From positions 1-64,000 of the forward strand of contig JBIQJY010000012.1 of NCBI GenBank assembly GCA_044507065.1: a stretch of 64,000 bases of DNA, read 5' to 3'. The position numbers and the translations under genes were made by a program. Shown piece by piece: positions 52,101-63,150 of the stretch (within the stretch, counting starts at the first letter, position 1; every line of letters starts with the position of its first letter). The notes beneath the pieces are model-generated. The model was not told where the DNA came from, did no database searches, and worked only from the letters and a program-made list of their open reading frames with translations. The stretch comes from SCN-69-37 sp044507065. GTDB lineage: Bacteria > Acidobacteriota > Vicinamibacteria > Vicinamibacterales > SCN-69-37.

Positions 52101-52901
52101 TCCCGCCTGGTGACTGCCGGCGACGAGGAGGACGACAGCGAACCGGCGCAGGGCGCGGGCGCCGCAGGCACCACCGAAGCCGCCATGGAAGCGGCATCGC
52201 AGGCCTCCGCGGTGGCCGTGGCCGATGCTCCGACGGAAGAGGATGACGCCGCGCCGGCCGTCGATCCGGACGAGGTCATTGGCGTGCTGCGCGGTCGGAT
52301 CGATCGGCTGGGGCCGGTGAACATGATGGCCATCGAGCAGTTCGACGAGCTCGAAACCCGGCACACGTTCCTCACCACGCAGCGCCAGGACCTGCTCGAC
52401 TCGATCGCGCAGACGGGCGAGGCCATTCGCAAGATTGACAAGACCACGCGCGAGCGGTTTGCGGAAACCTTCGAGATCATCAACCGCTACTTCGAGCAGA
52501 CGTTCACCACGCTGTTCGGGGGCGGTCGCGCCGGCCTCGTCCTGATCGACCAGGAGAACGAGCAGGAAAGCGGCATCGACATCATCGCGCAGCCCCCCGG
52601 CAAGCGGCTGCAGAACGTCCAGCTGCTGTCGGGCGGCGAGAAGGCCCTCACCGCGATGGCGTTGATGTTTGCGGTGTTCAAGCATCGGCCCAGCCCCTTC
52701 TGCCTGCTCGACGAGATCGATGCGCCGCTCGACGACGCGAACATCGGTCGGTTCGTCGAGATGCTGCAGGGCATGCAGGAGCACACGCAGTTCATCCTCA
52801 TCACGCACAACCGGAAGACGATGGAGATCGCCGACCGTCTTTACGGGGTGACGATGGAGGAGCCCGGTGTGTCGAAACTGATCTCGGTGCAGCTCAACTA
52901 G
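49134..52901 (+). CDS. smc: chromosome partition protein Smc
   Basis: SMC forms the ATP-driven ring of the bacterial condensin that organises chromosomes. It has 1255 residues. MRLSRLHIAGFKSFAERAEL and Walker A GPNGCGKSNVVDAI (residues 32-45) open the head. Two long coiled coils flank a hinge near residues 540-660. The C-terminal head has the signature LLSGGEKALTAMALMF (near 1163) and Walker B FCLLDEIDAPLDDANIG (near 1188). An alanine/glutamate-rich, low-complexity insert (about residues 1000-1045) lies before GPVNMMAIEQFDEL. scpA and scpB are not nearby. Confidence 0.97.
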   Translation: MRLSRLHIAGFKSFAERAELGFDHGVTAIVGPNGCGKSNVVDAITWVLGEQSAKSLRGERMEDVIFSGSDARKPTSAAEVRLKFTQVRQAMAARAEDEDLGTDADPLLDEQPVISRDVEIGRRLYRSGESEYLIDGEVCRLRDIHDLLMDSGLGVKAYAVIEQGKIGQILSSRPAERRMLIEEAAGVTKYKARRRSAELKLEAAEHNLTRVDDVIFEVEKQRGALKRQAARARRYKHLREELRKWEQVQFARRHQALSQEILEADHRLEQVRASEAGASARVAQLETALESLRLALTTAEAAAKDARDQAHARELAIGRRQQQIEFDRQQVRELGQQSEAFAMEAESLEQRRGPAGAALAAQRDAAAGARATLADAAERVAECEGEYRRALSEVQGVEQAADETRAAVMAAATTLSALSQARDHAAAARDRVAAERERLDLEARELDAEAARLGGAFEETTETLARQRAALEETVERRTAAEAALQSARADRERVASDRAARERDLAACEARLRSLEQLEARRATYGDAARLLLADERDAVQHFGAVADHVQVERSFERAVDALLGDLLQHVIVQRAADAVAGLAFVAAREAGRCGFVVLDELAASGTAPVAPHAPPGAYALADIVRTTGPHGEALRRLLDDAWVVESYDAARALAHVVPGRIATMAGEVLGAPWLVEGGAREDSRGILETRAEIEELRSQAEAVAGAVDALSAELADIDDRVAAQQSMIASLVAGQHSSEKDIVGLEAQLARTRDERDRAGRRRDMVATERERTAAEHDATERRREEAIAAIAAHEVQMREAEDGLGGVLARLQQSRETAEAAMQRVTAMRTEQATLIERASGLEADVARLEAAARELDERIEGRRADLARLEARNTELRASIAANETALDDDVRALDSLRAAVVTSDEQVGTLRGNFEVGDRDIRTARHELDAVKAEVMRFEVARAKAASDMAHLAETCHEAVGLSLDEVTEAVARLQAAGELKAPASRLVTAGDEEDDSEPAQGAGAAGTTEAAMEAASQASAVAVADAPTEEDDAAPAVDPDEVIGVLRGRIDRLGPVNMMAIEQFDELETRHTFLTTQRQDLLDSIAQTGEAIRKIDKTTRERFAETFEIINRYFEQTFTTLFGGGRAGLVLIDQENEQESGIDIIAQPPGKRLQNVQLLSGGEKALTAMALMFAVFKHRPSPFCLLDEIDAPLDDANIGRFVEMLQGMQEHTQFILITHNRKTMEIADRLYGVTMEEPGVSKLISVQLN

Positions 52902-52963
52902 GCGGTGACAGGCCTCCGCCGCGGACCGCGGTCGGGGCAGGGCGACGGCAACGGACGCCACTC

Positions 52964-54100
52964 ATGAACGAATCGAAGGCCACGCGCTTCCAACGGCGAC
53001 GGCGCCGCGCGCAGGCCGTGACGTGGACGCTGACGGCGTCTGCGCTGGCGGTCATGGCCCTGACGCCGCTGGGCTCGTGGCTGCACGGCCGGCTGTCGGA
53101 CCTGGCGGCCGGCGCGCCGCCGCCGGTGCAGCCGCCGCTGGCGTTCGTGCTGTTCGTTGTCTCGGCGACGCTCATCTGTGCGCTGGCGGCGCTGCCGGCG
53201 CTCCGCTATCACCGACTCGCCGTCGACCCGGCCGATGGCCGCACGGGCGAAGGCCTGCGCGGCTGGGTCGCCGGCGTGCTGGTTGCCGTCCCGGCGGCGC
53301 TCGGTGCGGCCTCGATCGTCTGGATATCCGCGTGGAGTGCCGGGCCGCGGTGGTGGCTGGTGGCGGGACTCGCGCTGTCGGGCGTCCTCGCGCTGGCCGT
53401 TCACGTGGGGCCACGCATCGCGGCGCGGCTGGGCTCGATCCGTCCGGTCGATCGGCCGGAACTCACCGCCCGCATCGCGGCGTTGGCCGCCCGCGCCGGC
53501 GTGCCCGTCGCGTCGATTCAGCAGTGGGATGTGGACGAGTCGGCCGGGACGACGGCCATGGTGGCCGGCATGGGACGTGCGCGCCGCATCTTCGTGGCGC
53601 GCGAGGTCCTTCATGAATGGTCCGATGACGAAGTGACCGTCATCGTTGCCCATGAGCTGGCGCACCACGTGCACCACGATCTGGCGCGCACGCTGGGGCT
53701 CAATGCGCTGGTGCTGTGCGCGGGCACTCGGGTCGGCGACCTGCTCGTTGGCGCCGCGGGACCGCTGCTGGGCCTGTCCGGGGCCGGGGAGCCGGCGGCC
53801 CTCCCCATGGTCGCGATGGCCGTTGGCGTCGTCTGGGTGGCGGCCACGCCACTGCGGCACGCTCAGTCGCGCCGCCAGGAGCGGCTGGCCGACCTGTTTG
53901 CGCTCGATGCGACCGGCCACGCCGAGGCATTCGCCAACGCGGTACGCCGGGCCGGGGAGCGCCGCATGGCGGAGGACCGTCCGGCGTCACTGGTCCGCTG
54001 GCTCTACCATCGCCATCCATCGATGGCCGAGCGCCTTGCACTGGCCGCGTCACACGGCGCGGACCGGAAGGCGGGTTCGGCGGCGCGCAGCCGACGCTGA
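52964..54100 (+). CDS. M48-family membrane metallopeptidase
   Basis: The 378-residue protein has four hydrophobic segments in its N-terminal half (for example VTWTLTASALAVMALTPLG and FVLFVVSATLICALAALPAL). The zinc protease motif HELAH follows, in VIVAHELAHHVHHDLART (residues 230-234). The third ligand glutamate is probably in the QEERLAD-type region (RRQERLADLFALDATG). Members related to HtpX/Ste24 take part in membrane-protein quality control. It follows smc by 62 bases and ends two bases before the convergent cupredoxin gene. Confidence 0.88.
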   Translation: MNESKATRFQRRRRRAQAVTWTLTASALAVMALTPLGSWLHGRLSDLAAGAPPPVQPPLAFVLFVVSATLICALAALPALRYHRLAVDPADGRTGEGLRGWVAGVLVAVPAALGAASIVWISAWSAGPRWWLVAGLALSGVLALAVHVGPRIAARLGSIRPVDRPELTARIAALAARAGVPVASIQQWDVDESAGTTAMVAGMGRARRIFVAREVLHEWSDDEVTVIVAHELAHHVHHDLARTLGLNALVLCAGTRVGDLLVGAAGPLLGLSGAGEPAALPMVAMAVGVVWVAATPLRHAQSRRQERLADLFALDATGHAEAFANAVRRAGERRMAEDRPASLVRWLYHRHPSMAERLALAASHGADRKAGSAARSRR

Positions 54101-54102
54101 CG

Positions 54103-54504
54103 TTATCGTCCCTGCGTCACGACGAGCGTGCCCTGCTGTTCGCGGCAGCCTTCGTCGGCGGTGAGGTTGCAGTAGAAACGGAATCGACCGGGTTGGTCGG
54201 CGCGGAAGCTGAAGGAGACCGGCTTGCCGGGCTCGGCTCGCCGCATGATCCGGTACGGGGCCTCTTCGATCGTGAAGCTGTGGGGAATGTCGTCGCTGGA
54301 GAACGTGATGTGAACGAGGTCGTTCTGCATCACGTGGATCTCGGGCGCGTCGCTGCCCGAGACCGAGTAGGTATAACGTCGTGCCGTCACGGTGAAATCG
54401 CGCCGCGCCTGCGCGAGCGCCGTACCTGCGACAGTGACGCCGATCAGGCCCGCCACGATGGCCACAAACGATCGATGTGAACCGGGGAGTGGGAAACGTA
54501 TCAC
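54103..54504 (-). CDS. cupredoxin-like exported protein with degenerate copper site
   Basis: GTG 54504 is chosen because GGAGG (54514-54510) lies five bases upstream. This gives 133 residues. A signal peptide (VAIVAGLIGVTVAGTALAQ) is followed by a cupredoxin fold: RRYTYSVSG, EIHVMQNDLVHITFSS, DDIPHSFTIEE and FRFYCNLTADEGC. The histidine (H75) and cysteine (C112) of a type 1 copper site are present. By anchoring at C112, the second histidine aligns with D117, and no methionine follows. C120 could be a substitute ligand. Copper binding is therefore uncertain. Confidence 0.75.
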   Translation of the reverse strand: MIRFPLPGSHRSFVAIVAGLIGVTVAGTALAQARRDFTVTARRYTYSVSGSDAPEIHVMQNDLVHITFSSDDIPHSFTIEEAPYRIMRRAEPGKPVSFSFRADQPGRFRFYCNLTADEGCREQQGTLVVTQGR

Positions 54505-54587
54505 CGCATCCTCCTGAACATCAGACGGTGCTGGCCGTGAAGCGGCCGGGAGGAGCCGGGGATGGTAGCGGGGAGGGCCGTCGGACT

Positions 54588-54614
54588 CCATCGGGTGGCG
54601 ACGCCACCCGATGG
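54588..54614 (-). terminator. terminator-like hairpin after pnp
   Basis: CCATCGGGTGGC, loop GAC, then GCCACCCGATGG form a perfect 12-base-pair stem 12 bases after the pnp stop. No T run follows in the minus-strand direction, so termination may need Rho or the hairpin may protect the 3' end. Confidence 0.6.
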
Positions 54615-54626
54615 ACCCATGTTACC

Positions 54627-56828
54627 TCAGCGCCGCGGGGGGCGCCCGCCGCGGTCGCGGCCGCCACGGCGATCGCCGCCGTCTGACGCCGCGCCGTCGT
54701 GCACCGGCCGCGGATCGCGCGGCGCCGTGCCCTCGTCGGCCGCCAGCAGGATCTTGCGGCTGAGCCGGACCTTGCCGGAAGGATCGACGTTGATCACCTT
54801 GACCATGATCTGTTCGCCTTCCTTCAACTCGTCGCGCACGTCCTTCACGCGGTAGTTGGCAATCTCGGAGACGTGCAGCAGGCCGTCGACCCCCGGCATG
54901 ATCTCGATGAACGCGCCGAAGTCGGTGATGCGTTCGACGCGGCCGAGATAGTCGGCGTTGAGCTCCGGCGTGGCCGTCAGCTCCTTGATCATCGCGATCG
55001 CGCGTTCGGATGCCGCGCCATCGGCCGACGCCACGTTCACGCGGCCGTCGTCCTCGACATCGATCTTCACGCCCGTCTTCTCGATGATGCTGCGGATCGT
55101 CGCGCCGCCCTTGCCGATGACGTCGCGGATCTTCTCGGTCGGGATGCGGATGGTCACGATGCGCGGGGCGAAGAGCGAAATCTCCTCCCGCGGTTTCTCG
55201 AGCGTGGCCGCCATGTGGTCGAGCAGCTCGAACCGGCCCGTCTTCGCCTGATCGAGCGCCTTGCGCATGATCTCGAGTGTGATGCCGCCGACCTTGATGT
55301 CCATCTGCAGCGCGGTGATACCCGCGCGCGTGCCGGCCACCTTGAAGTCCATGTCGCCGTAGTGATCTTCGGCGCCGGCGATGTCGGTCAGCACGGCCCA
55401 CTTGCCGGTCTTCTCGTCCATCACCAGTCCCATGGCCACGCCGGCCACCGGGGCCTTCAGCGGCACGCCGGCATCCATCAAGGCAAGGGCGCCGCCGCAG
55501 ACCGAGGCCATCGACGATGAGCCGTTCGACTCGAGGATGTCCGAGACGATGCGGACGGTGTAGGGAAATTCGGTTTCTCCCGGCATGAGCGGCGCGAGCG
55601 CGCGCTCGGCCAGTGCGCCGTGGCCGACCTCGCGGCGTCCGGGGCCGCGCAGGAACTGCACCTCGCCCACCGAGAAGGGCGGGAAGTTGTAGTGCAGCAT
55701 GAACCGCTTGTAGGTCTCGCCCTCGACCGTCTCGATCTTCTGCGAGTCGTCCTCGGTCCCGAGCGTGGCGCTGACGAGCGCCTGCGTCTCGCCGCGGGTG
55801 AACACGGCCGAGCCGTGCACGCGCGGCAGCACCCCGGTTTCAATCCAGACCGGGCGGATCTCGTCGAAGCGGCGACCATCGAGCCGCTGGCCGCGCTCGA
55901 GGATCTCGTCGCGCATGACCTTTTCCTTCAGGCCCTTGAAGATGGTCTTCGCATCCGCACGGCGCTCCACTTCGGTTTCCGGGATGCCGCCCACCAGATC
56001 GGCCAGCACCGCGTCGACGCGCCCGTAGTTCTCGAGCTTGTCCCGCAGGCGCATGGCTTCGGCCAGCGGACCGTAGGCCTTCTCCTCGACCTCCTGCCGG
56101 AAGTCGGCATCGATGGCCCGGGCCGGTGCGGACTTCTTCGCCTTGCCCACCTCGGCCTTCAGGCTGTCAATCGTGGCGACAAGCTGCTTGATGGCCTGGT
56201 GCGCGGCGTCCAGCGCGCCGAGCATCTGCTCCTCGGTGGCTTCCTTCGCACCGGCTTCGACCATCATGATGGCGTCGGCGCTGCCGGCCACCACGAGATC
56301 GATCGTGCTCGTCTTGCGCTCGGGATACGTCGGGTTGATGACGTAGTTTCCGTCGATGAACCCGACGCGCACGCCGGCCACCGTCTTCTGGAACGGAATC
56401 GACGAGAGCGAGAGCGCCGCCGAGGCGCCCGTGATGGCCAGCACGTCCGAATCGTTCTCGGCGTCAGCCGACACGAGCAGCGCCACCACCTGCGTCTCGT
56501 AGTGCCAGCCGGACGGGAAGAGCGGGCGCAGCGGCCGATCGATCAGCCGGCTGGTCAGGACTTCCTTCTCGGCGGGCTTGCCCTCGCGCTTGAAGAACCC
56601 GCCGGGGATTCGACCCGACGCGTAGGTGTATTCGCGGTAGTCGACCGTCAGAGGCAGGAAGTCGATGCCGACGCGCGCCGTCGCGGCGTGACACGCCGTC
56701 ACCAGCACCATCGTGTCGCCGGAGCGGACGATCACCGCGCCATCCGCCTGTTTGGCCAGCTTGCCGGTCTCGATGGAGATCGTGCGGCTGCCGATCGTGA
56801 GTTCTCGTTTGTGCGTTGTTGGGATCAT
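54627..56828 (-). CDS. pnp: polyribonucleotide nucleotidyltransferase (PNPase)
   Basis: PNPase degrades RNA phosphorolytically from the 3' end and is the core of the degradosome. It has 733 residues. Two RNase PH-like domains (SGRIPGGFFKREGKPAEKEV near 75, and DGRRFDEIRPVWIETGVLPR in the second) are linked by a helical region. A KH domain (EKIRDVIGKGGATIRSIIEK) lies near residue 560, and an S1 domain (RVERITDFGAFIEIMPGVDG) near 630. The C-terminus ends in an arginine/glycine/aspartate-rich tail (GGDRRGGRDRGGRPPRR), which probably contacts RNA or partners. It follows rpsO, as in E. coli. Confidence 0.97.
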   Translation of the reverse strand: MIPTTHKRELTIGSRTISIETGKLAKQADGAVIVRSGDTMVLVTACHAATARVGIDFLPLTVDYREYTYASGRIPGGFFKREGKPAEKEVLTSRLIDRPLRPLFPSGWHYETQVVALLVSADAENDSDVLAITGASAALSLSSIPFQKTVAGVRVGFIDGNYVINPTYPERKTSTIDLVVAGSADAIMMVEAGAKEATEEQMLGALDAAHQAIKQLVATIDSLKAEVGKAKKSAPARAIDADFRQEVEEKAYGPLAEAMRLRDKLENYGRVDAVLADLVGGIPETEVERRADAKTIFKGLKEKVMRDEILERGQRLDGRRFDEIRPVWIETGVLPRVHGSAVFTRGETQALVSATLGTEDDSQKIETVEGETYKRFMLHYNFPPFSVGEVQFLRGPGRREVGHGALAERALAPLMPGETEFPYTVRIVSDILESNGSSSMASVCGGALALMDAGVPLKAPVAGVAMGLVMDEKTGKWAVLTDIAGAEDHYGDMDFKVAGTRAGITALQMDIKVGGITLEIMRKALDQAKTGRFELLDHMAATLEKPREEISLFAPRIVTIRIPTEKIRDVIGKGGATIRSIIEKTGVKIDVEDDGRVNVASADGAASERAIAMIKELTATPELNADYLGRVERITDFGAFIEIMPGVDGLLHVSEIANYRVKDVRDELKEGEQIMVKVINVDPSGKVRLSRKILLAADEGTAPRDPRPVHDGAASDGGDRRGGRDRGGRPPRR

Positions 56829-56927
56829 GGGAACCTGAAAAAGGGCAGGGGAACCAGTCGCGGTGCGCCGGTCGCCAACGGGCGCCCGGCGCGGTCCGAG
56901 TAAGCCGGAAAGAGCAGTACCACGCCC

Positions 56928-57191
56928 CTACTTGCGGATGCCGAGCTTGCGGATCAGGTCCGAGTAACGCTCGGTGTCTTTCCGCTTCAGATAGTCCAGC
57001 AGGCGGCGGCGCTGACCCACCAGTTTCAGGAGGCCACGACGGGAATGGTGGTCCTTGACGTGCGTCTTGAAGTGTTCGGTGAGGTAACTGATACGGTCGC
57101 TCAGAATCGCGACCTGCACTTCGGGGGAGCCGGTGTCGGAGTCATGCGTGCGATACGTGCTGATGACTTCCGTTTTACGTTCGTTGCTCAA
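56928..57191 (-). CDS. rpsO: 30S ribosomal protein S15
   Basis: S15 binds the central domain of 16S rRNA. A TTG start at 57191 is chosen because GGAGG (57204-57200) lies eight bases upstream. It gives 87 residues starting MSNERKTEVISTYRTHDSDT, next to the usual 88-89. Conserved parts are DTGSPEVQVAILSDRISYLT, HHSRRGLLKLVGQRRRLLDY and RYSDLIRKLGIRK. It precedes pnp by about 100 bases, the common rpsO-pnp pairing, in which processing and autoregulation occur in E. coli. Confidence 0.93.
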   Translation of the reverse strand: MSNERKTEVISTYRTHDSDTGSPEVQVAILSDRISYLTEHFKTHVKDHHSRRGLLKLVGQRRRLLDYLKRKDTERYSDLIRKLGIRK

Positions 57192-57365
57192 GACTATGCC
57201 CTCCACGGACGGACCAGAGTGCGCAGGACGCATGACCGGACCGCCGTACTTCCTGAGGCGCCGAAGGATTTCGGGACCTCACCACATGGCTGCTGCTGTC
57301 GACGTCCTGGCGGCCTTCGCAGGCTCCAGGTCGGCCCTCATACACGATGGCCCAAGGATCGAATG

Positions 57366-58256
57366 TTAGCCGAGTACCACGACCGGATGCAAAGCCGTTC
57401 CACGGGGGCGGGCGAGCGCCACCAGCCGTTTGTCCGAGAGAATCCGGACAGGCCCGCCGTCATCGGCCTGGTCGGGCCAGGGGCCTTCCAGGTGCTCGCG
57501 TGTCAGGAAGTTGCCGTGCCGGGCCCGCCGGAGCCCGTCGGCCGTCACGGTGACGGCTGGCAGGTCCCGGAGCGCCTCGGCCGGCGCAATGAGACGGTCG
57601 GCAACCGCCCCGGCCCCGGCCTGCTCGGCCTCGGCCAGCGTCCAGGCATCGGCGACATCGAACGCGCCGCTGCGCACGCGCCTCAGGGCCGCCAGATGTG
57701 CGCCGCAGCCGAGCCGGACGCCCAGGTCGCGCGCCAGCGACCGGACGTAGAAGCCGGCCGAGGCCCGCACCCTCAGGTGAACATCGACGCCCTGCCGGCC
57801 CGTCATCGTCAACTCGTGCACCGTGACATCGACCGGCGCCAGGTCTACGGGCTTGTCCTGACGCGCCAGCGTATACGCGCGCGTGCCCGCCACCTTCTTC
57901 GCCGAATGCGCCGGCGGTCGCTGGGCGAACGTGCCGCGAAAGCCTTCCAGCGCCGCCGCCACGGCCTCGTCGGCTGGCAACCCGGTCGCAGCCTCACCCA
58001 TGGGCGTCCCCTCCGCATCGTCGGTCGTGGTGGCCTGGCCCAGCCGGACCGCGGCGTCATACGTCTTGTCGTGTCCCGTCAGGAGCGACGAAAGCCGGGT
58101 CGCCTGTCCCAGCACCAGTACGAGCAGGCCGGTCGCCATGGGATCGAGCGTGCCGGCGTGCCCGATGCGTCGTTCGCCCAGCAGGCGTCGCGCGCGCGTG
58201 ACAACGTCGTGCGAGGTGATGCCGCCGGGTTTGTCGAGCAGAAGGATGCCGGTCAT
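57366..58256 (-). CDS. truB: tRNA pseudouridine-55 synthase
   Basis: TruB makes pseudouridine 55 in the T loop of tRNAs. It has 296 residues. The start MTGILLLDKPGGITSHDVVT is canonical, so the gene is complete even though its ATG lies one base from the second assembly gap. The catalytic aspartate is in RIGHAGTLDPMATGLLVLVLG. RAYTLARQDKPVDL and the C-terminal PUA-like region follow. It continues the infB-rbfA-truB-rpsO-pnp order. Confidence 0.95.
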   Translation of the reverse strand: MTGILLLDKPGGITSHDVVTRARRLLGERRIGHAGTLDPMATGLLVLVLGQATRLSSLLTGHDKTYDAAVRLGQATTTDDAEGTPMGEAATGLPADEAVAAALEGFRGTFAQRPPAHSAKKVAGTRAYTLARQDKPVDLAPVDVTVHELTMTGRQGVDVHLRVRASAGFYVRSLARDLGVRLGCGAHLAALRRVRSGAFDVADAWTLAEAEQAGAGAVADRLIAPAEALRDLPAVTVTADGLRRARHGNFLTREHLEGPWPDQADDGGPVRILSDKRLVALARPRGTALHPVVVLG

Positions 58257-58257
58257 A

Positions 58258-58357
58258 NNNNNNNNNNNNNNNNNNNNNNNNNNNNNNNNNNNNNNNNNNN
58301 NNNNNNNNNNNNNNNNNNNNNNNNNNNNNNNNNNNNNNNNNNNNNNNNNNNNNNNNN
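58258..58357. other. assembly gap of 100 N
   Basis: A standard 100-N scaffold join lies directly upstream of truB, with a family B repeat at its other edge. The repeat probably blocked the assembly. The real distance between nrnA and truB is unknown. Confidence 0.99.
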
Positions 58358-58480
58358 CCCCTCAGCGCTCGCGCTTGCGCGCTCGGCCTCGGGCTGCGCC
58401 AGGGACGGGCCTCACCCCCACGCCCTGGACTGAACTGACGATGCCCCTCGGCGCTCGCGCTTGCGCGCTCGCCTGACTGG
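58358..58480. repeat. one and a half copies of the family B repeat beside the gap
   Basis: CCCCTCAGCGCTCGCGCTTG continues as CGCGCTCGGCCTCGGGCTG (58358-58396), cut on the left by the gap. A second copy follows, with CAGGG...CCCTGG, CTGAACTGACGATGCCCCTC and GGCGCTCGCGCTTGCGCGCT. It lies between nrnA and the gap and holds no gene. Confidence 0.75.
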
Positions 58481-58503
58481 AACTGAGCCCCCCGGGGGCG
58501 GTG

Positions 58504-59478
58504 TCAATCGGGTCGGGGAGCGGCATCAACGGCCGTCGTCAGGGCGGCGACGAGCGCCTGCCGGACGGATGCCTCGTCGCCCTCGATCGTGCAGCCGGCC
58601 GCGTTCTGGTGGCCGCCGCCCTGCCACTGCATGGCGACGGCGCGAACGTCGACGGCCCCTTTGGACCGCAGGCTCACGCGCCAGACGCGTTCGTCCTGCC
58701 GTTTGAGCATGGCCACCGCGTCCACCTCGCTCGCGCCCAGGGGGAGGTTGACGAGGCCCTCGGTGTCGTCGGCCGTGGCGCCGCAGGCCACCAGGAGGTC
58801 GTTGTCGTAGCCCAGCAGGGCGAATCGGTTGCCGTGGTGCAGCGTCATGGCCGCCAGCAGCGCGCCGGTCAGCCGGACGCGTCCGATCGAAAAGCTGTCG
58901 AAGATCTGCCGCGAGAGCCGTGCCGTGTCCACACCGGCGTCGACGATGCGCCGGCAGGTGTCGAATGTGCGCGCCGATATCGGGCCGTAGCGGAAGCTGC
59001 CGGTATCGGTCGCCAGCGCGAGATAGAGGTGTGCGGCAATCGCGGGCGTCCAGCGCGCGCCGATCGCGTCGATCAGGTCGGCGACGAGTTCGCCGCAGGC
59101 CGCCGCCTTGTCATCGAACCAGTTGATCGCACCGTACATCGTGTTGCCCAGGTGATGGTCGATGTTCGCGATCGGATACCGCTCCAGGCCGACCAGTCCC
59201 GGCCGGGTCAGGTCGCTGCACTCGAGCACGATGGCCATGTCGGCCGGTCTGTCGACGCGATCGGCAATCACCACGCGATCGACATCCGGAAACGCCCGGT
59301 ACGGCGCAGGCACGGGATCGCGCAGGATCACCGCAGCCGTCTTGCCGATCTGCTCCAGCGCCAGCGCCAGTGCGACTGACGAGCCCACGGCATCGCCATC
59401 CGGGCGGGCGTGCGATGTGACGATGAACGTCTGCCGGCTTCGAATGGCGTCGGCCGCCTCGCGCACACTGCCGGTCAC
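58504..59478 (-). CDS. nrnA: DHH-family nanoRNase / pAp phosphatase NrnA
   Basis: NrnA degrades very short RNAs and dephosphorylates pAp in bacteria without Orn. It has 324 residues from a GTG that overlaps the rbfA stop. The DHH domain has SHARPDGDAVGSSVALALAL (residues 22-41), VLECSDLTRPG and the IDHHLGN signature near 110. The DHHA1 domain ends with AMQWQGGGHQNAAGC near 285. Its place between rbfA and truB is common in several phyla. Confidence 0.92.
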   Translation of the reverse strand: MTGSVREAADAIRSRQTFIVTSHARPDGDAVGSSVALALALEQIGKTAAVILRDPVPAPYRAFPDVDRVVIADRVDRPADMAIVLECSDLTRPGLVGLERYPIANIDHHLGNTMYGAINWFDDKAAACGELVADLIDAIGARWTPAIAAHLYLALATDTGSFRYGPISARTFDTCRRIVDAGVDTARLSRQIFDSFSIGRVRLTGALLAAMTLHHGNRFALLGYDNDLLVACGATADDTEGLVNLPLGASEVDAVAMLKRQDERVWRVSLRSKGAVDVRAVAMQWQGGGHQNAAGCTIEGDEASVRQALVAALTTAVDAAPRPD

Positions 59479-59939
59479 GAACGGCCCTTCTGCGGGTCGG
59501 TGTCGTCGTCGGGGTCGCGGTCCTCTGGGCGACTGTCTGACGACGTCGCATCGGCCGGAGCCGGCTCGTCGAGGTTTACCGGATGCAGCCGGCGATCCTC
59601 CGCGATGTCGATGAGCAGTTGCTCGATCCGATCCTGGTGCTCGACGCTGCGATCGAACTCGAAGCGGATCTCGGGCACGCGCCGAAGCCGGACGCGCGCA
59701 CCGATGTACCGCCGCAGGAACGGCGACGCCCGCTCGAGGCCCCGCTGGGTTTCGCGCTTCGCGCGCTCGTCGCCGATGAGCGTGTAGTAGACGCGGACCA
59801 GTTGCAGGTCGGGCGAAACCTTCGTGCGTGTGAGCGTGATGAACCCGACGGCCGGGTCGTGGACTTCGCGGGCGAGGGCAATGGCCAGTTCCTGGCGGAT
59901 TTCCTCTCCCACGCGTTCGGGACGTGCGCCTTGTGCCAT
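59475..59939 (-). CDS. rbfA: 30S ribosome-binding factor A
   Basis: RbfA matures the 5' end of 16S rRNA and frees new 30S subunits. ATG 59939 overlaps the ylxP stop by one base (TAATG) and gives 154 residues. RPERVGEEIRQELAIALARE and DPAVGFITLTRTKVSPDLQL, then FLRRYIGARVRLRRVPEIRF and FEFDRSVEHQDRIEQLL, match the family. The acidic C-terminal tail (DSRPEDRDPDDDTDPQ) is an extension beyond the 115-130-residue core. Confidence 0.93.
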   Translation of the reverse strand: MAQGARPERVGEEIRQELAIALAREVHDPAVGFITLTRTKVSPDLQLVRVYYTLIGDERAKRETQRGLERASPFLRRYIGARVRLRRVPEIRFEFDRSVEHQDRIEQLLIDIAEDRRLHPVNLDEPAPADATSSDSRPEDRDPDDDTDPQKGRS

Positions 59940-60220
59940 TACTGCAGGTACTCGATGCGGCTCGTGGTGACCAGGCCAGGCTCGAGCCGTTCGATGTCCT
60001 GGAGGGCAGTGTTCAGTGTCTGTTCGGCGACGCCCCCGTCGCTCGCGACGGTGACGACGGCCAGGCCGGCGCGCTGCCAGAGATCCTGGTGGGCGACCTC
60101 GGCCACCGACACGTTGGCGGCCCTGAGCCGATCCTTCAGCCGCCGCAGCACCATGCGCTTGTCCTTGAGGGACCGCGACACCGGCAGGTAGAGCTCCACT
60201 GTCAGCAGCGCGATGGTCAT
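59939..60220 (-). CDS. YlxP/DUF503-family protein
   Basis: The 93-residue protein has the YlxP family layout, starting MTIALLTVELYLPVSRSLKD and continuing KRMVLRRLKDRLRAANVSVA and GLAVVTVASDG. Family members lie between infB and rbfA in many bacteria, exactly as here, and are thought to assist ribosome maturation. The molecular function is not settled. The start is the ATG at 60220. The stop TAA overlaps the rbfA ATG. Confidence 0.88.
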   Translation of the reverse strand: MTIALLTVELYLPVSRSLKDKRMVLRRLKDRLRAANVSVAEVAHQDLWQRAGLAVVTVASDGGVAEQTLNTALQDIERLEPGLVTTSRIEYLQ

Positions 60221-60271
60221 TGATTGCCGTCCCCCACGCGCGGTGCGGCCTGCCCGCACGACGCGCGTCGG

Positions 60272-63088
<2,817 letters not shown>

Positions 63089-63150
63089 ATCGGCTCCTCG
63101 TCCCTTCGTCCTTCATGCGCGCCCGCGCGCGCCTCGTCCCGCAATGTGCG

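Noticed and set aside
49719..52961. Open frame of over 1000 codons antisense to smc
   Set aside because: Shadow of the strongly coding smc strand; no recognisable motif and no ribosome-binding site.
57045..58433. Open frames running through the N gaps
   Set aside because: They depend on the unknown bases, so they cannot be real evidence of a gene.
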